A DNA stretch of 30,831 bases from JACKOD01 sp041591635. GTDB lineage: Bacteria; Pseudomonadota; Gammaproteobacteria; Pseudomonadales; Oleiphilaceae. The translations under genes and the position numbers were made by a program. A model generated the notes under the pieces. That model saw nothing but the letters and a program-made list of their open reading frames with translations. It was not told where the DNA came from and ran no database searches. The stretch covers positions 1 to 30,831 of the forward strand of contig JBFHRO010000010.1 in NCBI GenBank assembly GCA_041591635.1. The letters are read 5' to 3'. Of this stretch, positions 24,018-30,831 are shown in pieces. Numbering within the stretch: position 1 is the first letter of the stretch; the number at the start of each line of letters is the position of its first letter.

Positions 24018-24797
24018 ATGGAACACCCGAAACTTGTGTTTGAACGCCGTGGACACACGGCGCTGTTGACCATCAACAATCCGCCGGCCAATACCTGGGA
24101 TGCCCAGAGCCTGCCGCTGTTGACGACCTTGATCCGCGAGCTGAACGCCGAGCGCGATATTTATGCCCTGGTGATTACCGGCGCGGGTCACAAATTTTTT
24201 TCGGCCGGCGCCGATCTCAAGCTGTTTGCCGATGGCGACAAGGCCCGCGCCCGGGACATGGCGCGCAAGTTCGGTGAAGCCTTTGAAGCCCTCAGCGCCT
24301 TTCGTGGCGTCAGCATTGCCGCCATTAACGGCTATGCCATGGGCGGCGGACTGGAATGTGCCCTGGCCTGCGACATTCGCATTGCCGAAGCCCATGCGGT
24401 GATGGCGTTGCCTGAAGCCAGCGTGGGACTGCTGCCCTGTGCCGGCGGCACCCAGAACCTGCCCTGGCTGGTGGGTGAAGGCTGGGCCAAGCGCATGATT
24501 CTGTGCGGCGAGCGGGTCAATGCGACTACAGCACTGCGCATCGGGCTGGTGGAAGAAGTGGTGGAGACGGGCACCGCCCTGGAAAAGGCGCTGGCCTTGG
24601 CCGAGCAGGTGGCGCGCCAAAGCCCGCCGGCGGTGACGGCCTGCAAAAAGCTGGTGCAGGCGGCGCGCAGCAATCCGCTGCAGCAGGCGCTGCCCGTGGA
24701 GCGGGAGTGGTTCGTGGACCTGTTCGACACCCAGGATCAGCGCGAAGGCGTCAATGCCTTTCTCGAAAAACGGGCCCCTGACTGGCGTAATGCCTAG
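24018..24797 (+). CDS. Enoyl-CoA hydratase (methacrylyl-CoA hydratase)
   Basis: This 259-residue crotonase-fold enzyme is expected to add water to methacrylyl-CoA, giving 3-hydroxyisobutyryl-CoA. The oxyanion-hole segments FSAGADLK (61-68) and YAMGGGLECALACD are present, and both catalytic glutamates are conserved at Glu113 and Glu133 (LPEASVGLLP). It follows the acyl-CoA dehydrogenase by 32 bases and precedes the hydrolase gene by 72. Operon context gives the substrate; the sequence alone would allow a general short-chain hydratase. Confidence 0.9.
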   Translation: MEHPKLVFERRGHTALLTINNPPANTWDAQSLPLLTTLIRELNAERDIYALVITGAGHKFFSAGADLKLFADGDKARARDMARKFGEAFEALSAFRGVSIAAINGYAMGGGLECALACDIRIAEAHAVMALPEASVGLLPCAGGTQNLPWLVGEGWAKRMILCGERVNATTALRIGLVEEVVETGTALEKALALAEQVARQSPPAVTACKKLVQAARSNPLQQALPVEREWFVDLFDTQDQREGVNAFLEKRAPDWRNA

Positions 24798-24869
24798 CAG
24801 CGGGGATAGGTATCAGGTACCCGGCAGCGTTGGCCGGGATTTTTTGACACAGTAACCGACAGGCACCCG

Positions 24870-25949
24870 ATGGCTGAACAGAATCTGCGGTTTGATCTCA
24901 TGGATACCGGCACCCGTTACCGTTTGGGGGTGGCAACCCTGACGGCACCGAGTTCGCACAATGCCCTGACGCTGGACATGATCGAGGCCCTTCAGGCCCG
25001 GCTCAGCGCCTGGCAGCAGGACCCTGACCTTGCCTGCGTGATCCTGCAGGGGGCGGGTGACAAGGCGTTTTGCGCCGGCGGCGACATAGTGCAGCTGTAC
25101 CAGTCGATGCAGGCGCACCCGGAGGGACCAAATCCCTATGCCGAGGCCTTCTTCAGTCGCGAATATGCCCTCGACTACTTGATTCACACCTACCCCAAGC
25201 CGGTGATTTGCCTGGGGCATGGCATTGTGATGGGGGGCGGGCTGGGGCTGATGGCCGGTGCCAGCCACCGGGTGGTGACGGAAAAAAGCCGCATCGCCAT
25301 GCCTGAAATCACCATAGGCTTGTTCCCCGATGTGGGTGGCAGCTGGTTTCTCAACCAGATGCCCGGGCGCTGCGGGCTGTTTTTGGGCCTGACGGGCGCG
25401 ACCCTGAATGCGACCGATGCACTTTTTACCGGTTTGGCCGACCACTTTATTCCTGCCGAAACCCGACACCAACTGATTCCCCTGCTGCAAAAGGCTGACT
25501 GGACGGCGGTGGCCGATGTCAATCATCTGCTGGTGACCATGGCGCTGACGCAACTGGGCCAGCAAAGTGCGCCCCTTATGCCGGCGCCCCAGGTCGAGGC
25601 CCATGAAGCCTTGATCCGGTCAACGACCAAAGGCCGCTCGCTGATGCAGGTGTGTGAACAGATTCTGGGAGCCCCGGCACCGGATGCCTGGTTTGGCGAT
25701 GCCCAGCGTAATCTTGCCAGTGGCTGCCCGGTCACGGCCCATCTGGTATGGCACCAGATCCAGGAGGGGCGTTACTGGAGTCTGAAAGAAGTATTCGAGC
25801 ACGAATTACGCATGGCCCTGGAATGTACCCGCCGCCCCGACTTTGCCGAAGGCATTCGGGCGCGGTTGATTGACAAAGACCAGCGTCCGCGCTGGACGCA
25901 CGCCTCGATTGCGGCGGTACCGGCCGACTGGATCGAGAGTTTTCTGTAA
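24870..25949 (+). CDS. 3-hydroxyisobutyryl-CoA hydrolase
   Basis: This 359-residue crotonase-family protein has the extended C-terminus of the HIBCH group. It cleaves 3-hydroxyisobutyryl-CoA to free 3-hydroxyisobutyrate, a step that also clears reactive methacrylyl-CoA. AFCAGGDI (66-73) and HGIVMGGGLGLM form the oxyanion hole. Glu146 and Asp154 in MPEITIGLFPDVGGS correspond to the catalytic pair of the human enzyme. The C-terminal part contains LKEVFEHELRMALECTRRPD and the EGIRARLIDKD segment typical of the group. The ribosome binding site is weak. Confidence 0.93.
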   Translation: MAEQNLRFDLMDTGTRYRLGVATLTAPSSHNALTLDMIEALQARLSAWQQDPDLACVILQGAGDKAFCAGGDIVQLYQSMQAHPEGPNPYAEAFFSREYALDYLIHTYPKPVICLGHGIVMGGGLGLMAGASHRVVTEKSRIAMPEITIGLFPDVGGSWFLNQMPGRCGLFLGLTGATLNATDALFTGLADHFIPAETRHQLIPLLQKADWTAVADVNHLLVTMALTQLGQQSAPLMPAPQVEAHEALIRSTTKGRSLMQVCEQILGAPAPDAWFGDAQRNLASGCPVTAHLVWHQIQEGRYWSLKEVFEHELRMALECTRRPDFAEGIRARLIDKDQRPRWTHASIAAVPADWIESFL

Positions 25950-25982
25950 GCTTTTTTCACTGACTCAGGGAGCCTGACAGGC

Positions 25983-26897
25983 ATGAAACGCATCGGATTT
26001 ATTGGTCTGGGCCATATGGGCGCCCCCATGGCCGCCAATCTGCAGCAGGCGGGGTACCGGCTTTGCGTGTTCGATCTTGCGCGCGAAGCCATGACGCCGC
26101 TGATTCAGGCCGGCGCCACGGCCGCCGCCAGTGCCAGCGAAGCCGCTGCCGGCGCCGAGGTGGTGATTTCCATGCTGCCTTCCAGCCCCCACGTTGAGCG
26201 CTTGTATTTGGGCGAGCAAGGTATTCTCGCCCGCCTCGACCCTCAGACCCTGATCATCGACTGCAGCACCATCGCCCCGCAAACCGCGCGCCAGGTGGCG
26301 CGGGAGGCGCACAAGCGCGGCTTGCAGATGCTTGATGCCCCGGTGTCGGGCGGAGTGGCCGGGGCCCAGGCGGGAACCCTGACCTTTATCGTTGGCGGCG
26401 AAGCGGCAGTGGTTGAGCAAGCTCGCCCCCTGTTCATGGCCATGGGCAAGAATCTCTTTCATGCGGGTGATTCGGGCGCCGGACAGGTTGCCAAAATCTG
26501 CAACAACATGCTGCTGGCCATTCATATGCTGGGCACGGCCGAGGCCCTGCAGCTGGGGGTGAACAATGGCCTGGATCCCAAGGTGCTGTCCGACATCATG
26601 CTCAAAAGCTCGGGCCGTAACTGGTCGCTGGAACTTTACAATCCCTATCCCGGCGTGATGGAAAATGTGCCGGCGGCGCGCCGTTACGAGGGGGGCTTTA
26701 TGGTCGATCTGATGCACAAAGACCTGGGGCTGGCACAAGAAGCCGCACTGCACAGCCAAAGTGCCACCCCCCTGGGGGCGCTGGCAAAAAATCTCTACGC
26801 CCTGCACGCCATGAATGGTCATGGTGCACTGGATTTTTCGAGTGTGCAGCGCCTGTTTGGCGATAATCCGCCCTCCACGCCACGCGGCACCGGTTAA
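25983..26897 (+). CDS. mmsB: 3-hydroxyisobutyrate dehydrogenase
   Basis: This 304-residue enzyme oxidises 3-hydroxyisobutyrate to methylmalonate semialdehyde with NAD+. The nucleotide-binding fold starts at residue 4 with IGFIGLGHMGAPMAANL. The substrate loop DAPVSGGVAGAQAGTL (118-133) and catalytic Lys171 in GAGQVAKICNN are intact. A GGGAG element lies before the ATG, 33 bases after the hydrolase gene. It is the last gene of the operon and supplies the substrate of MmsA, the first gene's product. Confidence 0.95.
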   Translation: MKRIGFIGLGHMGAPMAANLQQAGYRLCVFDLAREAMTPLIQAGATAAASASEAAAGAEVVISMLPSSPHVERLYLGEQGILARLDPQTLIIDCSTIAPQTARQVAREAHKRGLQMLDAPVSGGVAGAQAGTLTFIVGGEAAVVEQARPLFMAMGKNLFHAGDSGAGQVAKICNNMLLAIHMLGTAEALQLGVNNGLDPKVLSDIMLKSSGRNWSLELYNPYPGVMENVPAARRYEGGFMVDLMHKDLGLAQEAALHSQSATPLGALAKNLYALHAMNGHGALDFSSVQRLFGDNPPSTPRGTG

Positions 26898-26965
26898 AAA
26901 ACGTGTAAACAGTGCTATCCGGTGCCACCGGAAGGTCACCCTGCCCGGTGTCATTGCCGGTTTTT
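26886..26965 (+). terminator. Cluster of competing GC-rich stems at the operon end
   Basis: GGCACCGG (26886-26893, inside the mmsB end) can pair with CCGGTGCC (26919-26926). The latter can instead pair with the adjoining CACCGGA (26926-26932). A later CCGG (26945-26948) pairs with CCGG (26957-26960) and is followed by five Ts. The last stem is short, so termination here is possible rather than certain. Confidence 0.35.
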
Positions 26966-27048
26966 GGGGTGGACATAAAATGAGCAGAGGTTAGAATTCC
27001 TGTGATTGCACCATGTCGGTGAATACCCCCCTCACAGGAATCGCATGT

Positions 27049-28080
27049 ATGGACAAAATGCTCAAGCCACTGATCTGGATGTTTGCTGCCTGGTTACTCA
27101 CCGCCTGCGTCGCCAATCCTCTGCAACGGTCATCACTGCCGGCCTGGATGACGCAACCACCGCCCTCCACCGACGCCCTCTTCGCCACCGGCCAGGGGAT
27201 CAGCCTCTACGAAGCCGAGCGCAATGCCCGCCTGTCGATGGCGGCGCAAATCCGGGTGCAGGTCAGCGACCAGCTCAACATTCGCACCGTGCTCGACGGT
27301 AAATTCCATCGTGATTATCTGGATCAGACCACCTCGGTCAATGTCTCGGAAGTTTCGCTCAGCCAGGCCGCTGTGATGGAGCAAGTGCAGCAGGGGGTTG
27401 ACTGGTTTGTGCTGCTGCGCCTTGAGCGCGCGCCCCTGATTGCCCAGCAGCAACACCTGATCGACGCCGACCTGCGAGGCATTGAACGTGCCATGCAGGA
27501 ACGGGCCGGGTCACCTTTTTTGCACTGGTGGCAGTTGCGCCAGCAATTGCCGGCGGCCGAGCGGGCGTGGGACAACCTTTCACTGATCCAAAGCCTAAGA
27601 GCCGTGCAGGCGGCCCCCGCTGCATCGGGCGAGGCCACAAAACCGGCACCCGATCCGCGTGATGCGCAGATCCGCCAGCGGCTGAGCGCCTACGTCGAGG
27701 CACTCAACGCCAGCGACCGGCAACTGCAGTTTTCCTTTACCGACAGCAGTCGTGTTTATGGTCTGGCCGCGCTGATGGACCAGCAGTTGGCCGCCGAGCA
27801 GTTGCGTGTGGCGGCGCGCACCAGCGCCGACACCGGCGAGATCGAGCTGACCACTCATGATGAAGTGCGCCAGCTGGGGGCAGAATATCACCTCACCCGC
27901 ACGCTCGATGTGCGGCTCAAGGCCGATCGCCAGGTGTTATCCCAAACCCGGCTGCAGGCCAAGGTGGTGAGTCTGGGCGGGCGGGCGCAGGCGATACTGC
28001 GTGCCGATCAGAAACTGGTGGCGATGGCCGGTGAGCAAAATCTGGTCGCCCGGTTGCTTGCCGGTGAGCAATCGCCCTGA
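27049..28080 (+). CDS. LPP20-type lipoprotein
   Basis: The ATG at 27049 follows AGGA by 9 bases and gives a 343-residue lipoprotein with LLTAC and lipidated Cys20. The open frame has 12 more codons upstream with no ribosome binding site. After the signal, residues 30-130 fit the LPP20 pattern: PAWMTQPPPS, LFATGQGISLYEAERNARLSMAAQI, then a conserved-looking VNVSEVSLSQA and DWFVLLRLER. The remaining 200 residues are helical, with a Pro/Ala-rich linker near 205, and I do not recognise them. LPP20 relatives include FlgP-like surface lipoproteins tied to flagella, but no flagellar genes adjoin. It is 84 bases upstream of a second lipoprotein gene, probably in one transcript. Confidence 0.75.
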   Translation: MDKMLKPLIWMFAAWLLTACVANPLQRSSLPAWMTQPPPSTDALFATGQGISLYEAERNARLSMAAQIRVQVSDQLNIRTVLDGKFHRDYLDQTTSVNVSEVSLSQAAVMEQVQQGVDWFVLLRLERAPLIAQQQHLIDADLRGIERAMQERAGSPFLHWWQLRQQLPAAERAWDNLSLIQSLRAVQAAPAASGEATKPAPDPRDAQIRQRLSAYVEALNASDRQLQFSFTDSSRVYGLAALMDQQLAAEQLRVAARTSADTGEIELTTHDEVRQLGAEYHLTRTLDVRLKADRQVLSQTRLQAKVVSLGGRAQAILRADQKLVAMAGEQNLVARLLAGEQSP

Positions 28081-28164
28081 AGCGTTTGGTGCAAAACGCG
28101 CCGGGGAGCCGTCATAACAAACCTCCCCTTAACCCCTTGTTTCTGAAAACCGTTGGAGAATGGA

Positions 28165-29157
28165 ATGTCTGTTTCACCGCTATTGACGGTGTTAGCGCTG
28201 TTGTTGCTTTCTGGCTGCAGCAGCCTCACCCGCCAGCAACTGCCCCCCGAACGCCCCTTGCCCGAGGCCACCGAACGCCCGGCACCCTCGCAGTTATTGG
28301 GGAATCCCCTGCAGCTGATGTTTCAGCTCAGCGCGCCGCGTCAGGATGAACTCAAGCTGGCCGACGAACTGACGGCCCACTATCAAGAGCTGTTTTTGCG
28401 CAACGGCGCGGTGCTGAGCAATTTGTCGCAGGCCGAGCAACGCAAGCTCGACGAAGAAATCCAGCGCTCCATCATTCACACGGGGCAGGACTATCAAGGG
28501 CGCCAGAGTGTCGATTACTACCTGCGCGGCTCGCTCACCCGCTCTTCCTTTGACGAGGAATACAGCGCACCCATCTGGTGCCCCTTTTGCGATGACAAGC
28601 GCCCCGGCACCTGCGACTACGAGCTTAAAGCCACCCTGTTTCTTGAGGCTTACGTGCTGCCCACCAACCAGCGGGTGCGCCAGTGGCAGATTGCGGACGA
28701 GGCAGAGCAGAGTTTCGATGCCAAAGGACGTTGCCATGCGCCGGCCGATGGCACCGATACCAGGGCGCTTCAGGCCCGTTTGCGCTCAGATATCACAGAT
28801 ACGCTAAAAAACTGCATCAATGAACCTTTGGCGGCGTTTTTGACGCCACAGGCTTACATCACCAACTACTACAGTGACGGGGAAAAACACTATTTCGAAA
28901 TCAGCGGCGGCAGTGGCGCCGGGTTTCGTCGGGGTGACACTGTGGAAGTATTGCGGGTGGCCCCGGCGGTACAGGGTTCCGGCACCACAGTGCTGGGCAA
29001 GGCAGAGGTCAGTACTCTGGTAGAACCCAGGCGCGCCATTATCGAAGTCAGCGACAAGAAGCTGATCAGCAAGATCAATCGCTATGACAAGGTCAAGGTC
29101 ACCCGCACCAGTTATTCGCTGGGCATGGGGTGCCTGGGGCACGTGGAGACACTCTAG
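28165..29157 (+). CDS. Lipoprotein of unknown function, possible FlgT/CsgG-like partner
   Basis: I place the start at the ATG at 28165, with GGAG 6 bases upstream; a longer frame would need a TTG at 28153. The 330-residue product has a lipoprotein signal ending LLLLSGC with Cys18. A central segment has a Cys pair (WCPFC) and further Cys residues at CDYE and GRCH. The C-terminal 90 residues (YFEISGGSGAGFRRGDTVEV... then RYDKVKVTR) look like a small beta-barrel of the kind ending FlgT-like proteins. That likeness is tentative. The pairing with an LPP20 lipoprotein hints at a shared outer-membrane complex. Function is unknown. Confidence 0.75.
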   Translation: MSVSPLLTVLALLLLSGCSSLTRQQLPPERPLPEATERPAPSQLLGNPLQLMFQLSAPRQDELKLADELTAHYQELFLRNGAVLSNLSQAEQRKLDEEIQRSIIHTGQDYQGRQSVDYYLRGSLTRSSFDEEYSAPIWCPFCDDKRPGTCDYELKATLFLEAYVLPTNQRVRQWQIADEAEQSFDAKGRCHAPADGTDTRALQARLRSDITDTLKNCINEPLAAFLTPQAYITNYYSDGEKHYFEISGGSGAGFRRGDTVEVLRVAPAVQGSGTTVLGKAEVSTLVEPRRAIIEVSDKKLISKINRYDKVKVTRTSYSLGMGCLGHVETL

Positions 29158-29167
29158 GTTTGGCCGC

Positions 29168-30073
29168 TCAGGATGCCCCTTTCAGGGTCACCTGTACCGG
29201 GGGCAGTGCCGTCACCTCAAACGAGGTGGAGCCAAGGATGATCTGGCCGTTGGAGCCTTCGATGAACTTGAGCAGTTGAACACAAATGGCATCTTTGGTG
29301 ACGCGGCGTTGCTTGTAATCCACCACGTAGCGCAACCCGAATTCCGCCCAGTTTTCTTTCATGGTCAACATGACCATGGGCTCGAGGCGGGCATCTTCCA
29401 CCAGATACTTGTCGGTCATTTTGCGCCAGTCTTGCTTCAGATGGCGCGCATGTTCACCGGTCACCTTTTCGAGCACCTGCAAAAAGCCTTCGCGCGCCAG
29501 CGCATAATTGCTGCCGTAGCGAACTGCAATGGTGATTTCGTCCCACAGAAAGGGAAAATCCGCCGAATAGTTGTAAACCGGTTCTTTGAAGATGAAGCTG
29601 TTGGCCACCCGTACGACCCGGCCGTTGTATTGATCGCCGTTGATCCAGCCACCGCACTCCATCAAGGTGGTGCGCAGCACGCCTATGTCGATGACGTCAC
29701 CCTTGATGCCCCCCAACTGCACACGGTCACCCACGGTGTAGAAATGTCCAAACGACATGGCTACCCAGCCGGCGGCGCTGGCGATCAGCTCCTGCAAGGC
29801 AAAGGCAATGCCGGCTCCGGCCACACCCAGAAAAACCGTCAGGCCCGACAATCGGTCGTTAAAAACAATGGACAGAAGAAATATGGCAACGAGATAGCCA
29901 CTGAAAGTCACCAGCTTGCGCAAGCGATACCGGCGCTCCGGGCTTTCGATATACCGGCCCAGCACCCGCTTGATGGACTGCACCAGAGCGAGCACAACAA
30001 TCACCACCAGTGCGGTCGCGATCGCTTTGCCGATCACCGGGTCGAATAACCAGACTTCCACAAATTCTTTCAT
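29168..30073 (-). CDS. MscS-family mechanosensitive channel
   Basis: This 301-residue inner-membrane protein has membrane helices at about 14-36 and 53-73 and the pore helix region VAGAGIAFALQELIASAAGW at about 83-105. The beta-domain signature FYTVGDRVQLGGIKGDVIDIG follows. The C-terminal cytoplasmic alpha/beta domain is present (ITIAVRYGSNYALAREGFLQ). Family members release solutes on osmotic downshock. It is convergent with the lipoprotein gene (10-base gap) and lies 18 bases after the DUF481 gene, so the two may be co-transcribed. The MEC-GGWING loop replaces the usual TxxxNxD motif seen in many MscS proteins. Confidence 0.88.
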   Translation of the reverse strand: MKEFVEVWLFDPVIGKAIATALVVIVVLALVQSIKRVLGRYIESPERRYRLRKLVTFSGYLVAIFLLSIVFNDRLSGLTVFLGVAGAGIAFALQELIASAAGWVAMSFGHFYTVGDRVQLGGIKGDVIDIGVLRTTLMECGGWINGDQYNGRVVRVANSFIFKEPVYNYSADFPFLWDEITIAVRYGSNYALAREGFLQVLEKVTGEHARHLKQDWRKMTDKYLVEDARLEPMVMLTMKENWAEFGLRYVVDYKQRRVTKDAICVQLLKFIEGSNGQIILGSTSFEVTALPPVQVTLKGAS

Positions 30074-30091
30074 GCCGGCAGCCTGTGTAAA

Positions 30092-30831
30092 TCAGAAATT
30101 GTAATCGAGGGTCACCGTGGTTTCGGTATCCAGATTCTTGCGGCCTTCGGGAACAACGGAGGAGCGACGGTAAGTGTAGCCCAGCGTCATCGCCAGCGAA
30201 TGGTTGATTTTGGTGGTGAGGTTGGTGACGGATTTAATGACATTCTTCTCGTTGCCGGCCTCGCCGCTGAATTCCTCGGTAAATTTGGCTGTGGGGCTGA
30301 TATCGAACATGTAATTGATGTTCAAACGCAAACCCAGATTCTTGTCCACATAGCCGGTACGGTTCTCTTCCCGCTGGCGCCAGGCCGGACCGAATTCCAC
30401 CACCAGATAGTGAATGCGGGTGTCGAAGATCTCGCGGCCGTAACCCGCCGCCGATGAAAATTCGTAGGCGAAGCCGCCGAACCGGTTATCTTCGTACTCC
30501 ATCAGGGCAAAAATGTAATCCCGCTCTTCCAGCTTTTTGTCACCCTGTACCGAGGCAAAGTACTTCTCGCCGATGCGCCGGTTGTTGTGCACCTGATTGA
30601 AAGCATCGAACTTGGCGGTTTGCCGCCATTCTTCGGAGTTGTGCACCAGCTTGTTTTTGATCAGAAAACTGGAGCTTTCGGTGTTTCCCTGGACGCTCAC
30701 AAAACCCAGCTTGACACTGCCGGCCCACTCGGGTTCCGGCGGATTTTCGCTGTCATCGGCCACGGCTGTCGCAGCGGGGGGGGTGGCGGTTTTGGTTGCC
30801 GGTGCGGGGGCAGTTGCCGATGCGATCATGG
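30092..30831 (-). CDS. DUF481 outer-membrane protein, 5' end outside window
   Basis: At least 245 residues of a DUF481 (YdiY-like) beta-barrel protein are visible. The frame is open to the window edge and begins in a Pro/Ala-rich stretch after a probable signal peptide, so the real start is probably outside. Typical segments are WAGSVKLGFVSVQGNTES, YFASVQGDKKLEERDYIFAL, AAGYGREIFD and the aromatic C-terminus VTLDYNF. The family sits in the outer membrane and its function is unknown. It precedes the MscS gene on the same strand. Confidence 0.85.
   Translation of the reverse strand, partial: MIASATAPAPATKTATPPAATAVADDSENPPEPEWAGSVKLGFVSVQGNTESSSFLIKNKLVHNSEEWRQTAKFDAFNQVHNNRRIGEKYFASVQGDKKLEERDYIFALMEYEDNRFGGFAYEFSSAAGYGREIFDTRIHYLVVEFGPAWRQREENRTGYVDKNLGLRLNINYMFDISPTAKFTEEFSGEAGNEKNVIKSVTNLTTKINHSLAMTLGYTYRRSSVVPEGRKNLDTETTVTLDYNF

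Overview
This window reads as the chromosome of a GC-rich, free-living, motile gammaproteobacterium. A marine or Cellvibrionales-type relative is my best guess. This is an inference from the gene mix: a secreted multi-domain protein with glycine-rich linkers, a TonB receptor/YfiR/hybrid-kinase cluster, a wax-ester synthase and an MmsR-type valine operon. No rRNA, tRNA, CRISPR array or intact insertion sequence was seen.

Layout. 1-2000: a small unknown ORF, an atypical short flagellin and a periplasmic solute-binding protein. 2300-6100: a WS/DGAT acyltransferase faces a 750-residue secreted protein with three Ig/SKICH-like modules on Gly/Asn/Thr linkers and a C-terminal PHP hydrolase domain. 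6470-8310: a membrane-anchored parvulin-like protein overlaps a HupE/UreJ-type membrane protein. 8500-16160: a tight four-gene minus-strand operon encodes a REC-PAS-GGDEF-EAL regulator, a TonB-dependent receptor, a YfiR-family periplasmic protein and a BarA-like hybrid kinase, so one transcript appears to cover outer membrane, periplasm, inner membrane and cytoplasm.

16160-20040: recQ is intact, but both flanks carry accessory debris. Upstream is a frameshifted and internally deleted vapBC toxin-antitoxin fossil. Downstream is an orphan Imm11/DUF1629-type immunity gene, closed on its far side by a decayed second copy of the recQ 3' end. A CAP-domain lipoprotein follows. 20220-26970: an AraC-family regulator (MmsR-like) is divergent from a complete lower valine-degradation operon: mmsA, isobutyryl-CoA dehydrogenase, enoyl-CoA hydratase, 3-hydroxyisobutyryl-CoA hydrolase and mmsB. 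The shared intergenic region holds two direct repeats suited to an AraC-type regulator. 27000-30831: an LPP20-type lipoprotein and a second lipoprotein, then convergent to them an MscS-type channel and a DUF481 outer-membrane protein cut by the window edge.

The items most worth pursuing are the YfiR/TonB/hybrid-kinase/c-di-GMP operon as a trans-envelope signalling chain, the recQ-flanking immunity gene with its duplicated recQ tail, and the triple-module secreted PHP protein.
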